Notes: generated by a model from the sequence alone, not told the origin. Positions 25,001 to 40,000 are shown, numbered from the stretch's first letter. The stretch is 62,000 nucleotides of DNA from Acanthaster planci (GCF_001949145.1 NW_019091413.1:355639-417638); one strand, 5' to 3'. Made by a program: numbers and translations.

Positions 25001-28000
25001 TGTAACCATGACAAAGGGTTGTCAGCATCTTCCTGGAGGATTGTGGGCTGTTGCATTGGGAGTGCTTTCTGACCAATCAGAGTGCAGCATCGTGCGCCGT
25101 CAGGTATATGTTCTATTTGAGTGTTTTCTTGTTGGAAAGACCTTTTGGATACAGTCACATACGTATTTACTTCTGAACTAGGAAAAATGTGATATGAAAA
25201 ATGACCCATTGAATGGAAATTATATCCCATGCTCACCGTTTCACTGTTAAAGCTATAATTCTGCTGAGGTGTTAGAGAAAAGAGAGTTCAGCACAATGGG
25301 GAATGTGCTGCATGCAGTATGCACCATCTACATGTATAATTTTGCACTTTTTCCCTGGTAATGCAATCCATCCAAGCTGGTTTGTGAAACAGTAAATTCA
25401 ATGAAGGTAGAAAATTCAGTGTACAGTTGTGAAAATTAACTTACACTTGGACTGGAAATGTTTTATTGCAGGGGTTAAAACTATTTACCTTTCTCTTCTG
25501 ACCGTTCAGCCACAGAAACAAGAATGGTCATTGTGAAAACATGGTTTTGCTTGCCACAACTGTACACACATCTTGTACTTTCACCATGTCTACTTGCCTT
25601 TGCTAGGCTGCACTGTTGTTTGTCAATCTGCTGAGTGAACGTCTTCCTGAAGGAGATTCAGAAAGTCACAACGATAGAAAGGAAACGTGGATTGGACCTC
25701 TTGTACATGACCAACAGTCACAGGTACATAATAGGATTGATTTAGAATATGAAGAATAGTTGTGCGTCTGATGGAGTCACTTTTCACTCTTAAGGTCCAA
25801 ATGAGTACAGTACAAAGGCGATAAACTAAACACAGATATGCTGAACATCCAGGTCCAGAGGTATAGAGTGGCTCAAGGCCCCTCCGTCTTTGTTCTTTCA
25901 GTTATCTTGTTTAATAGCAGCAGGAACCAGTGTAACAGTAATGCATGCTGCAAGCAAAAACGACTCATTGCCAAAGGCTGCTTAGTACTTGTAAATTATT
26001 AGAAATTACCTACCGTATCAGAATGTGTGTTTACATGACAGGATGATTCACTTTGTGAATTGCCTTCCAGTGTAAACAATCTGAAAAGGTCTAATATAAA
26101 GGAAAAACGTGTTTCTTTATCATTTGCAACATGACCCTACAAAAAGAGTTACAAATCACCAGGCACACCTTAAAGTTATAGGCCTTCACATGAAACATCT
26201 GTAATGTATGTCAGTGGGAGCTCTCAACTCTATAAAATTATCCTCATGTAAGGTTTCGTGGCACTTTCTCTTACAAACTAAAAAACATAACAAAAGCAGA
26301 AGGAAATAAGTGGCCTTTAGACTCATTTTGTGGGATTGGCTGCATTGCGTCTTTGTTGTAAATGAGGATAAGATATAGAGTTATTATATACTCCAAGCCA
26401 AATCCCGCCTAGTCCAACACACTTAATTTTGTTCATTTCTGTTTCTTCTGACAAGACTTGTGACTTACTTTTGATGTGGTATGTGATGGATTTTTGTCAG
26501 ACTTGGTTACACTTTATTAATTTATAATAATGACCAGAATACATGTGAACTTGCTAGAAGTATTGATAGCTTTTCCTCTTTGTCGTAGCTCTGTTTATCT
26601 GGTCTACCTGGCCTCCATGCTCTCATGGAACATTACAACATATACCAAGGCTTAAAGGCCTCCTTAAACCACTTCTATGGTCAAGCTACCATCCAACCAG
26701 TCAGCATAGTGGAAGAATCAACAACAGCATCCAGTAGCATTGCATCAGGTCTATCTACAGCAACTACACCAGGTAGGTCCAAAATTCAAATTGCCCAGAT
26801 TTCGATTTATTACCAGAATTCATGGAGTCACAAAACACAGACATGAAATGTGTACATACTCTTAAACTTTACTTGCCCTGTGGCAAGATTTTTTAATGAC
26901 TATTTTCCCACCTTTTATTCAATCTCATGGTATACTATTGTAGACAAATAATCATTTTACCAAGATTTCTTTATTGTTGTAATCTATCTACTGTTAAATA
27001 AAAATCAGCCACTTAAATGGTATGTTTACCTCCATGTACATGTAGCAAATCTCGTCTTTTCACCTATCGTGTTTGGCTCAGTGTGACATGTCACAGAATT
27101 TTGGCTCTGTTTTCACTTTGGTTTTCTGATGACATCACTTTCTGTGGTTATGGGAAAGAGCCAGTGATTGGACTGTGCATGAATGGGTCTCGTGGCAGTC
27201 CTCAGTACCTACTATTTTTGAAGTAATTTGGTGGACAAACTTCACAGTGGAAAAAAAGAAACCATGTGCTGCATGTGCTGCGGCGATGTGTTGACCCCAC
27301 AATACAGGGATATCATGAGCCAGATTACCACACAAGATTGCTGTTGGTCATGAAAATATGCCATTGTATGGCTCACGCTGTACATGTACTTTTCCAAACA
27401 TTAAAATCAAAATTATGTCAAAAAGAAAGCTGCTGAAATTCCGGATAAGTTCAAGTATTTGTTTTCTTCTTTTCTTTATGTATTTTCTTTTCTAATGCTT
27501 GAATGTGATATTATTTTCGGATATTTTTCAGTGGTTTGCTATTGCACAATTTTTTGCTGGTGCACACACAATAGATCATAAAAGCTTTTCAACAAATAAG
27601 CACATAATTTTTTTACCCCCAAAATGTTCATTGCTTTAGTTCTTCCAAATGAATGGCAATGTGTACTGTCGTATATTCATTGATATTCATGAAAGAAATT
27701 TTCATTTTTTTATAGCAAAAGAAAAAACACAAACATAAAATGGAGCAAATAGTATTTAATTTCTTGTTGATAAATAATTGTCGATAAATAATTGTGAAAC
27801 CCTCCCCCGGAATCTTACCCTCTACGCTTACATAAAAAGCTGGTTAGAACATTGTGTCACAGCAGCTGAGATAGTGTAATAAAATGGTGTGAGAGCAAAG
27901 TCCATTTGGTCATATATGCTCGTGTAGATTTGAAGTAAAACATTGTGGATGATTTGACTTGCCCTGGCTGTCCATACAGCTCTTCTTTGCTTCAACAGTA

Positions 28001-31000
28001 ACTTTTTTTCTTCTCTCTAGATCTTGGTAGCTGTCAGTCATATAGTAGCTTTACAAGTCCTGATATTGTTGGGCAAACTGAGTTGATTAATGACCCTCAG
28101 GTGAGTTAAAAAAGTGAGGAAAAAACTGTGAATATGTGAACTTGATTTATAATGACTGTACATGTATGTGTGGGAAGTCTTGGGTGCTAATCTGACACAC
28201 GCTAGAAAGAAAACACTTTTCTAAAAGCTAGTTTTCCTTCCTTAAGTGTCTTTGGTGGGACATTGGTAAAACTCTGATATAAATTTAGTTCCAATCCAAA
28301 AATGTTCAAGATTTTATAATGAGATAAGGCACAATGTCAACAAGATTTAAATTTTTCCAAGTCACCTGTCCACCCTCTACATGTGGCGCAGCACGGCACC
28401 CAGACCAGTCTCTAGCTCATTAAATATCCCTATTGTGCGTTCGACCACAGAGCGAGTCCTGTGGAAGTGAGTCCTAAGTTCCAAGCGAGGGTCCTGCTCA
28501 GGGCAGATATAGCACCTAGAGAATATTTGCAGACAGATTGAACGTGGTCATTGTGGTTATTCAGTATATACACTGTCTAGGATTTTTCAAGTTCCAAGCA
28601 AGGGATAGTGGAACTGGGAGGGAACCAAGAAAAGTGTCAGTGTCTTTGAAATTTAAGCAGATCGAAAGTCCAGATTGAATTTCATGGTCTGAGTACAGTC
28701 ATTTTCGCACATCCAGATCTGAAAATTATTCAGTCTGCTTTCAGCTGAAATAGACCTCAAATACCAGTGACTTCTGGTTGCTTGGTATGTTGAGTGTTGA
28801 GCATGGAGGAACAGGAGGGGGGTCAATGACCGTGGTTTGATAAGCTGGGAGGGCCGTTAAAAGTGTACACAGATGCCATGCAGCAGGCCTCCTTTTAGAA
28901 TACAGACAAAATACACAGTAACAGAAAAATATTTTGAGAGTGGGGGCTTTCTGTATCAACTGTTGAGCCAAAAAGCCTTCTTGTAAGTGTACTATCATGG
29001 CAACTCTATGATTTTGTGTATAAACATGCTGGACAAAATTCAAAGGAGCTTTTTTTTTTTCAACAAAAAGCAAAAGCCTTTAATAGTGGAAATTGCCCAC
29101 ATCGGATGAGTATCTGTAATTCTGTCGGCACGCCGCGGCTGCAAACAAGTACCCAGAATGTAGTTATCCGTGAAAGCATTATGCAGATCTGTACCCTGCA
29201 GGATCCCTAAGTAGGTCGGCGGCCCCAAGGGTCAGTTAGCCGGGGCGCTGTGCAGCGCTGTGGGGTGCACTGCGGTGCAACAATTGAAATCTTTTTGACA
29301 TTGTGCCTAAATTCTAAAGGTGACCAATTAACGTCATGCTCTTACCACTCAGTTGCATGATTGTAAAAACTGAAGTCTAAGGCACTCATCTTACCCATAG
29401 ATCCACTACCTGTGCATATTTCCCTAGAGGGTGCAATACATCCACCAAGAGTTCACACAATAGGCTAGCCACCTTGCTCTGCGATGTACCCACCTTCGTA
29501 TCTTCTCTTTGCCCTCTCCCGGTCCTAACCTCAAACATGTATCCATTAGGAACACCCCCTCCGGTCGGCAGACTTCACCCATCGCCCGGACAAGGGGACA
29601 GAGAGCCCTTGCCGTTAAGGGTCGCCACCATCAGACCACAGCAGTAAGCTTCAAGGGCAAGCGGGACACACGCCCCCTCCCCTGGCAGTTTTGCCTATCC
29701 AGGTCTTAAGACAAGCTCTGGTTTCAAGCTCCGTGTCTAAGACCCCTTGACAAGCCCATGGGTCTCCTGTGGGTAAACATTCCCTGGCGAGCTCCATTTC
29801 ACCACCTGACCGTAGACTCATCAGCCCACCTAGTGGGAGACTCATGCTTCTTTGTTGCTTGGGAAGTTCCTCCCGTATCTGAACCTGCCTTGAAAGAGCA
29901 GCACAATTTCCGAGCTGAGAAAGGGAAGTCTCTCTGTAAAATGCCACCACCCCTTAATGTCTGAGTTGTCCTCAGACCGATTCCTGCACCGTGCCAAATA
30001 CCGCAAACACTCAGGATCAATGTCAACTGCTGATTTATTCCAGGCCTTTCAGGCATTCACGGCCATGACTGCGGCGGGTTTCCCCATGGGACAATTCATC
30101 CCCTTTGCGAGATAGTTTGCCCCGAACGTGGGTCATCATGCCCCGCAAGATGGGTGCGTTTAGAGCATACACGTATACCAACTCGCCCTCAGCGTCACCC
30201 CATCAACCCACACCAATGTTCCTCGAGTGCAACACGACCCAGCTAGGGGACAGCTCGCCTCCAGTGTTGCCCCACTGGCCATACATCACCCTGGGTGGAT
30301 TTCTCCAGACCAACGGATTCTATCCCCCGTCCTCACTTTTTCCTGACTGATGAAAATCCAGTGCCTGGAGTTGGTGATCACCACCAGCCACAAGATCCCA
30401 ATATACAGACTGAAACTGCAACTGCGGGATTGCCACGGCCCTCCCAAGCAAACTGTTCTTTGGATGCTGAGGGGGATGACGCCATGGATACGCAAAAGCT
30501 GTCCCCTTGGAAACGTAGTTCCAGCTGGTCCAGTGCGACATGATTCATGTTTTGGGCCTCTTGGAGTTAACTGTATCAGAACCTGATCCTGTCTCTCAGC
30601 AATCCTTCAAACAACACACAGCCATGGAAGTACGTGCAGGATCTTTACGGCCTTCCTAGTCTGTCCACTAGACCAATTGTGTGTTGATCATATTCAGAAT
30701 ATTGCAAAGACCAGGCAGCATTTGATAGCAGGCTAACGCTTTCTATGCTTTCCACTGAAGGATTTTGAGGATTACATGACAGTGCTGCTAGTCCCAGACA
30801 TGGCAAAAGATAAACTAGCCACCAACAGAAGTGCATCCAGCTCATCCTATAATCTGTTTGCTAACCGTACCAAAAATAAACTGGAGACTGTCCTCAAGAA
30901 AAGCCAACTGGGCCTTTTGCGTTTGAAATGCATGCCACGTCCTTCATGCTCCTGCTATCTGAATATGTTGTCAGAGGGTGTGAGAACCACATTACCATTA

Positions 31001-34000
31001 CTGCCGGCATGCTGTTTGCAGCCTTTTGCTGTCTCGACTCTCTCCCACTTGACTCTTGAGCAACTCATGCGCATCTCAACACTCATGACTTCCTTTTTGC
31101 CAAAGCAACATTTTAGATGCCCTCTTCCTACTGTCTGAAGGAGCCAGAAAATGTCTTGAAACCAGACCTCCTCTGTGGCAAATTCCAGGAAGCAATGAAA
31201 GCTGAAGCAAAATGCATCGATGCCACAGACTGGATATATTTCTGGAAGTCAGCATCAAAATCCAGCCAGGATCAGACAAAACCTCGCAGATTGAAACCTT
31301 TCCAGCCTCCTGCAGGATGCCCTGCCAGGCCCTCCCTGAGTGAATCCCTTTCGCCATCAGTTTTCCATTTCAGCCAATACATGAACAACAGCACGTACCT
31401 CTGATCAACACCGAAGCCAACCCTCCCACCCGAGTGGCCAGTAATACCAGCCTCCCGGTTCTGTAGGGGTTGGAAGTGCTAACTTTCCAGAGCCTTGGCG
31501 ACCCCCTCTCCTAGACTCGTGGGCGACCACCTTCAATCTCTCTAAGTGTACTGGTACCAGACCGCCTCCGACCAGTGGATGCTCCAAACAATTCAGTTCA
31601 GCTATGTTCTGGAATTCATGAGCACCCCTCTGTCGGACACCAAGACCCTCCTTACCTATAATGCAACTCATATCGTCACATTAGGAGGCAGATCATCCTG
31701 TTTCCTGTCAGCCTTTTTTTTTTCTGATATTCAAAAGGGACACAGCAGTATGGGGGCCTATCCTAAACCTAAAATCTCTAAATGTATTCATCTGTCCCTA
31801 ATTCTTCCACATGGAATCACTCTGTATGATCCTCGACTCAATCCAGATGCCAGCATGTACTACTCCCTCGATCTTGAAGACGCATATCTGCAACATTAAC
31901 AGTTTCTACTATTTCAATACAAGGGATTGCCACACAAATTCACAGCACTCCCTTTCATTCCATTGACTTCCCCTCGGATGTTCACAAGAATTATGAAGGC
32001 TGCGTGAGCAGTGCTTCACAGGACCAACAAGTTTTCCAATGTCTGGATGATTGGCTCTTTGTCGGCCACACGAAAATGGTTGCCAACGAAGCCCTCTGGG
32101 AAACGTTGATCATGACCACACAACAGAGTTTTATTGTCAACATGAAGAAATCACACCAAATCTCCATACAGACACCCACGTTCGACCTCAAAACCAGTAC
32201 AGCCTTTCCAATAGACACTCAGGGGGTTAAATTTCCAAGATTGCATCCAACTATTCCTCAGGGAGACTTCTACCCCAGTAGCAGTATGGCTGAAGGTACT
32301 GGGGCACATGGCAAGTATGATGCATCTCATATCATGCTGCAGCTCCACATGCGTCCACTCCGGCTCCACCTCCTTGTACACTATGGCCCAAACTGCCACT
32401 GTACCTTATGGGTCCGGTCGATTCCTTCCTCCAACCACACCTCCAGTGGTAGATTAATCCATTCCACATAACCTGCCGATAGATGTTTTCCAGACCACAA
32501 TCATTAAATGGCATTTCCACGGATGCGTTCCCGTCTTTGTTGTGACACCACACTTCACCCACACCAGATGGCATGGAAGTGGGGCTCAGATCAAGAAAAT
32601 TTACATACCAATGTCTTAGAGATGCAAGCAGTGTTCAGTGCTCTCTGATGCCACTCAGTTCTTATCAAATGCAAAAGTACTACAGTGGTGGCATACATCA
32701 GCCATGACGGAGCACAAGGTCAGTCCAACTCTGCCTCCTTGTATGAAACATGCTTCATTGGTGTCAGGAATTTGGCATAACCCTGACAACCACATATGTA
32801 CCGGGCAACAACAACACTGGCCGATGCCTCTCCAGGGGACAGGTTTGGCCCACGGAATAGACTTTACAGCCCAGCATCTCCAAACAAACTTCTCAACGTA
32901 GACCTGTTTGCATCAGGAGCCAACAACCAAGTACTGTTTTTTTGCTCCAGACACCCCAAACTCAGGCATGGTACACTGATGGCCCGTCAGTCTCGTGGAC
33001 TGGGATGTTTGCATGTGCATTTCCTCTGATATCCTTGATCACACGGGTACTTACAAAAATAAAACGGAAGCATTGCAGGGTTCTCATTGTCCCATTCTGA
33101 CCCTGATAGTCGTGGTTCCCAAGGTTCATTAGAAAGTCTACAAGCCCCTAGTACTTCCACATTGTCCGGATATGCTGTTTCAAGCAAATCGAACATACTT
33201 CATCCAGCTCCTGAGAGTCTTTACTTGACATGCTTGGTATTGTCCAATGATCGTTCTGAAGAGTGAGCCTTTCAGCAGAAGTTGCCTTGTTGGTGGTGTG
33301 AATTCGTCAACCATCCACCCAAAAGATCTACAACAGCTGACTTCAACACTACTGTAAATGGTGTGGACAGAAAACTATTGATCTGGTCAATTCTACTCTG
33401 ACTCATGTTACAGTTTTTTGTCTGCCTGTTCAACTCTGGCCTCACAGTAGCCACCACAAAGAACTACTGATCGGCTCAACAATCTCTAATAAAAATGCTG
33501 AGGATCACTTTCTCGGTAGAATGTTCATCACGAAGTCTCCCACTTGTCAGCTCCTTCCCTTGTGAGACCTCCCTCAGGTACTTTGGAAGCTTTTACATTC
33601 TCCTGATGAACCCTTGGGACAGACATCTTTAGTTAACTTATCAGCCAAATTGGCCTTTCAACTAGCAGTTGCTTCATCCCGACAACTGAGAGAACCACAA
33701 GCCTTATCAATTGATCCTGAACATATTCACTGGGAACCACACGGAGTGAGATTGGTTCTTCACACCTTGTTCCTACAAAGACCCAATCAAACTCCTTCAC
33801 TCCTGCCGATATCTTTGTTCCAGATATTCAATTGCTCTTATCTGTACTGGAAGATAAGAAATGGTGCCCAGTTCAAGCACTAAACATGCCACCCCTCAGC
33901 ATCCTCACTAGACAGAAGACAGGGTTATGGTAAGCCCATGTTTATCTCTCTTAGCTTACCCACATTACCACAATCCTGATCATTGATGCATATTCATAAT

Positions 34001-37000
34001 GACCCGTTCAATCATTAACCCTTGCTAACCCCCTCCTACAGCACACAGAAGCATCTTACACCCACTTCCTGGTATTATTCTGCATAGGTAGTGGCCCTAT
34101 GGGTAAGATAGGTGCTGTGGACTCCACCCACAGACATGTGGGAAGAGTCTACTAGCAACTGCTTACCCGTAGAGCGTCCTTCCCTCCTGACAGGGAGACT
34201 CCATGCAGACTCCTGCCATAGCTCTTGAGAAAAGAGAAGATAAAATGGTGGGCATGATGCAGGGCATTGTGAGTAGTCTGATGTGTGAACTCTTAGTGAA
34301 TGTATCATGCCTTCTAGGGAAATATTCATAGTTAGTGGCTCTCTACGGGTGAGCATTCGCTAGTAGACCCTTTCCACATGTTGGGAGAGGGGAATTAATA
34401 GCAACAGCTGTACTCTTTGATTTTCTAGCAAAGAAACACCTCTAAAGTAAACTTTATATTCATCATCTGTTTCATTCCCTTTGAAAGTACAGTTCACTCT
34501 CTAAAGGAAAGACCAAAGGTAATAATCCAGTGAACTATTTCTTTCTCTGCATTCAACAGAACAACCGGTCCATCATGGTTTCTTTCCAATGGGCTCCTTT
34601 GCTTATATGTACAATACGTAATACATCAAATTTATGTGTTATTCTTTATGCTACAGGTATTTTCAGCTTCAGCAGATAGTTTTGGGCTGTCTGCTAGCTC
34701 ATTGCTGACCCTACTATCCAACCAAGGTATGTTAATATCTTACTCACCATTCCAAAACCAGGCCAAGGGCTTCTTAGGTGGGACATCCTTCCTCGGCCGG
34801 TTGATCTACCGGCCGAGTCTGTGACTCATGCACTGTACCTGCTGTGAGATCTTTCGTGTTCTTGACTGATAACCACACACTGACTTCTGGGGTCCAACAA
34901 TAGGGGTGTAAGGGAGGGTTTAATCCGCTTATCTTCATCCACAGGCAACAAAAGAACTTGAGTAGGGGCTGGTTAACTTCAATTAACTGAGTCTTTTTGC
35001 AGGTGTATGATTATGATGACTAAGTTTTTAGATTTTATACTACAGTGTATCAAATGCCGAGTAATAAAATACAAGTAATTCCTAAGAACGAGACATTCCT
35101 TTCGGTATTAATGGTGGGATCGTTGGTACTTGCAGCCGACTTAACATGAAAACACGGCAGCGGACACTGGCGGTGGGAACCAGTACGGTGTTGTTTCCAA
35201 ATCCCGAAGAAGCTGGAGATATTGGAGCCTGGGCGTGTACATGTGTGCACACATTTGGTTTTCACCGAGCTTGAATAAAGCCAAGGTTTAGAAAAGGGCC
35301 ACATTATATAGTTGTTGGCAATTGCATCGTGATACTCCACAGCGTGTACATTGCACAACCTTTATTACTGTCGTTTTCCTCATGACTGCTTTTGTTTTTT
35401 CGCGGTTATTATAGGAATGGGTCTCACTTTTGTTTTACCATTCCCATCTTGGTTAGATTTATACTTTTTTGTGGACTTCTGGGCCCCTATGAGTATGAGT
35501 ATTATAAAGTAAAATGGCAAAAAGTTGATACATAAAAACATACAGAGATTTCAGAAAACCATTCCTGCAAAAGAGGAGAAACGGCGTATAATGCTCCCTG
35601 GTATAAAGGGCTGAGATCTGGAAACTGAGCTTGACGTCTTGTTCACTCGACACAAGGCCTAATCCACTTACAGCAGGCTTTTGTTCAACTCTGGAGGTTG
35701 GCCAGTGATCGGTCCCTATGCTAACCGCAGATCTTTTGCTGTGTGCCTTTGAAGTGCCGGCGTATGTACCAGAGCAGACAGGCTTCGTACCGGCCAGAGA
35801 GGCCGTTTCTACCGGCTGAGGATCAAAGCGGCCAGAAAACGGCCGGGCATGCCCGGCCGGTATATCAACCGGCCACGGAAGGACATCCCGCCTTAGCAAT
35901 TTGGAAAATGACACCAGTCTATGAACAATGCAAATTTCACAACCTTTACTGCCTGTAACTACCAAAGCTTTCCACTGACAAAATTGCACTGTAGATCTGA
36001 AGTATGAAAATAAATAGCGGAAGAGAGAAATGGTCAAACATCAAAATTATCCACTTCAGCCTGGTTTTGGAATGGTAGGTCATGTGTATATGCAGTTGTT
36101 TTGTTACACATTTTAATTAGTAATTTCATAACTTTTGAAACAGTTTGTAGTTACCGTAAATTTAGTTAAGATTTTTTGAACAACTTTATATTTATTTCTC
36201 TTTTTCAGTACATTAACCCTAACCCCCAGGATGTATGTAAATCATATTGAAATCATAGGATTTGGGACTGTTAGGGATTCTCACCCAAATTCCATCCAGC
36301 TAGTATGACATCAGTATGATTCTGTTGAGTGTAATGCATTTCCCCCTGGAAAAAGTCATTTCTAGAAATAAGACAAAATTTCCAGCCAAGTAGTTGTGTG
36401 CGTAAGATATTCATTAAATAGATCTGTTTTTAAAGTAATTGTTTGCCAGTAGCTGGCCAAGAAAGAGTAAAACTGTTGAGTTGATAAAAAAGATGAAAGG
36501 TCTGACAGTTTGCTACTTTCTTTCTTTGATCATTTCAAACATACAACACTTGGGAAGGAAAGGTTAACTTGCCAGTTACAAAAAGCTACAGTTTACATGT
36601 AGCCTGTCTGTCTTTGAGGATTTTCGTTTATTTCCTTATAAGGGAAGTAGGTTTTAAAAACCAGCATCTTAACCATTCTTTTCAATCATCTGTTAGTTGG
36701 TAAATATAAATGATGCTAACAAGGGAAGCTCCCATAAATAATAGTCTTCTGCTTTCATCCTACCCCAAAAAGTTGCGAAAATACGCAAATTTCTTTGCGT
36801 CTGATTCTATTTGCTAAAATTCTGATCAACTGTAATGCGCCCTCTCAACCCATGATTCATAGCGGAGCGGCACTCATGTTTGTCCTTTTTTCCTTAGCTT
36901 GATTCTTAACGGATGTGCCAATTTTGGCATCTTCGAGCTTTCGAGTTTCTATTTCGCTACCACATTCCTGTGTTAGTTTAATCAACAGTAATGTATTGTC

Positions 37001-40000
37001 ATAAATGCACATTCAATATTTTGATATATTTTCTTGTTTGATGTGTGTATTTTCTAGTTTTTATAGAAATTTTCTCTTGTCTTATGTGTATGCATCTCAT
37101 AGGTTTACATGTTGACTCTACATTGCTGTAATACGAAGCGATATACATAGGGTCGACGGGGCAACCCTGGGATTGTCAGGGGTTCCGCAAGGTGGTGCAT
37201 GCAATCTGATTCCTCGGTCCCCCACTCTCCCCTATAGACCGACAGGAGTCAGTCTGTGGACGATTGAGTGGCATTCTATGCTATAGTTGTGATTCTTCTC
37301 TAATTGCTGATGGCAGTTCCACCCTCTGTCCAGTTCTGGGTTAGCCCACACCACGCTTCAAGGGTCTGAGCTGTAGTGTGTGTGATATCCGAATGCTCAG
37401 TTCCCCAACTTAACAACCGAAGCATCACAGTCAATAATAGTGCAGAGTGGTCCTGCACTCAAGGTTGAATTCTCCCCCCGCAAGCTGGGTCTGGGCACAC
37501 CAACACCATGAACCCAGTTCCCAAGCATTCCTGCCGAGCAATGTCAGCCAGTTGCGATCTCTCCTCGACCAGTGCCTACCATAGTCCACACCAACTCACC
37601 GGTGTGACTCACAAGGCCACAAGCCGGGACAGCCCTATGCCTCCTGCACTGGCTGTGCCGACCGCCCCACACCAGGTGCTGCCATCTTCAGACGTCTTTT
37701 CAGCGTCTTTTCAACTGGGTGTGACATGGACACTACTCCCAATACCCCATTGCCATCCAGGGCAGCCCCTGCACAGACAACGCTGGACCATGTAGGCACA
37801 GCAGTACCCGAGGCAGCAGAACCCACTAGCCTTCTACGCCGTCGCAGCTTCTGAACACCGTCTTCCAGCTACCTTCTGGGTCTTTCCGTAAAGACTGATT
37901 CCACCCTGGCGGTTCTCCAGTCCTCTTTAGCTGTACCTGGTCTGCAGCCAGAACAAGCCTCCGACGCCCCGGCTTTTCAAGTCTCACCAACTGGCTGTAC
38001 GACCATTGCACCCGTGCGCAAGAAACGCAAGCATTCTTCGCCTTCTTTCATAGGGTCCAAGCATAAGAAGTCTCGCTCCTCCTCACAGCAGGATGTTTCT
38101 TCAGCTGACATCATGTCAGCGGTCCATACACTCTCGTAGATGCTGCCCTCAATAGCCAGCCGCTTTTAGTCTAACTCTACACCCCCAGCAACTGCTCCGG
38201 ATCCAGATCCTCTACCCACAGAACTCGATCCACATCCACATCTGCTTCCAAAGGTCCAATATTCTCATGACAGCATTGTCCCTGCAACCTACCCGGCCTG
38301 TTTGGACTAAAGATCACATCCTGCTCCGGCTCCTGGTCACTCTGCCACACATGACATCTCTTATTCCGCCGACCATACGTCTTCCAAAGACAAAGACATT
38401 ACCTCTGCAGCCAACCTTACTCATCTTTATGGTCTTCACCAAAAAGATATGATCCAGATTCTAGGCCTGCCTTCCAACCCCTCATGGCTGAGACCTTGTC
38501 ACATGCTTCCTTCAACCGTCACCCTACCAGATTGGAGGCATCAGCTCTACTCTCTCTGGAGCTCCTGCTTGACCGCTCATGTCATGTTTAAGGTTCTTGC
38601 CAGTGTGAAGCGATGGCACCCATACTCCCCCTATCAACTTATTTCCAGCTTTCCAGGGAGGTCGTCGAAACTTTTCTGCAAAGATCATTGCCAATTACCT
38701 TCAAAAGCAGAAATAATTATAACTACGGACGCCTGTCATCTGGGCTGATGGGCTTCCCTACCACCACTTCAAGCATGGTGACCCACATCCCCAGCATCAA
38801 CAACTCCATTGTAGATGCCTTCTCTTGGGGGAAGATACATCCGACAGAGTGGACTCTTCATGCCAGTGTGTTCGAACAGATCTTTGCCGAAGTGGAGAAG
38901 CTGAATATCAACCTATTTGCCTCTGATGAGAACACCCAACTGCCAGTGTTCTGCATCAGCTGTCCTTTAACTGCATGCAGGTCCCCCCTCTCAGTAAAGC
39001 ATCGTTAATCAACTCGACGGTGAAACTGGTATTTCTACTGGCAGTTACTACCTCAGGCAGAGGCAGCGAACTGAAAGCCTTGTCCATTGCTGATGGCCAT
39101 ATCCAATGGGAACCCCATGGTGTTCGTCTCATCCCGGCCATCCCATGGCCTCACTAAGAACCAGTTGGTCTCCTTCCACCCTCCTGATATATTTGTACCA
39201 GACATTAATAAGCACACTTGGACCCCAGATGACAAGCCATGGTGCCCGATGTGAAAAATTGAATGGTCCCTAGCCAAAACGAGAAAGCTCAGAGGTATGA
39301 CATCACAGCTTTTCATAACTACCATAAAGCCTTACCGAGCTGCGACCAGAGACACTATAGCCAGGTGAAGAGTTTTGACCATCAGATTTGCCAACCCAGA
39401 CTGGCCAAATTCTTTTTTATGTAGTGCGTCCTTGCAGCACCCCCTGCCATGGGAACGGTGCTATTTTACATATTTAGCAACTGTTTGGGGTAGGATGGGG
39501 TAGCACTCCTCCACCACAGAAATGTGGGTGAGGTCTGCTATTGAATACCTACCCCAAACAGTAGGCTCCCTCCTATCCTTCCCCACTTTTGGCTCGGACG
39601 GTTCTAATACCAGAAAAGAAACACAAACATGGTGGCCATTCCGCTATGCATCATGGGACTAGAAAGCACACAGTTGATCAGAATTTTAGCAAATAGAATC
39701 AGACACAAAGGAATTTGCTTATCTAGCAACTGTTTGGGGGAGGTATTTAATTGCAGAGCTCACCCACATTTCTGTGGGGGGAGGAATTTACTCACCTTTT
39801 CAAAACATAATGTTTGATAATTTTCACCTGGTCTGTCCATCTTTCTGAAGAAGTTTAATGCATGAAAGTTTTATAGTTTAGATGTACTAGTTTGGATATG
39901 TGCTCTAAGCACCTCCTGAATGAAAGTGGAATGTCCATCCAGATTTTTTATCAATCAAAATGAAGGATGTTGCCAGAGTAACTGACTAAATAATGCATTA

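Larger units (their letters stand above)
29375..34392 (+). mobile_element. DIRS-type retrotransposon copy 2 (defective, about 5 kb)
   Basis: Left ITR near 29381-29433, gag-like region (29.5-31.4 kb), RT (31.55-32.2 kb), RNase H region (32.5-33.0 kb), recombinase N-terminal part (33.6-33.9 kb), ICR (34081-34175), right ITR (34308-34392). The order agrees with DIRS elements. Frames are broken repeatedly and the recombinase C-terminal half with the nucleophilic Tyr is not found. Its end sequences differ from those of copy 1, so it is another family or subfamily. Sense orientation in intron 18. Confidence 0.88.
36735..39786 (+). mobile_element. DIRS-type retrotransposon copy 3 (internally deleted)
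   Basis: About 3 kb in intron 19, sense orientation. Left ITR 36740-36884, unassigned 5' coding-like part (37.1-38.4 kb), RNase H region, recombinase N-terminal part, ICR 39469-39562, right ITR 39621-39785. No RT motifs are found, so the RT has been deleted. The ends contain a tatttgctaaaattctgatc core (36808-36827) that reappears inverted at 39677-39696. The ITRs of about 145 bp are longer than those of copies 1 and 2. Confidence 0.87.

Noticed and set aside
35459-36037. 192-codon minus-strand ORF, the longest gap-free frame
   Set aside because: It crosses the right end of a TIR element, has no recognisable domain and no splice or start context. Chance ORF through GC-rich repeat sequence.
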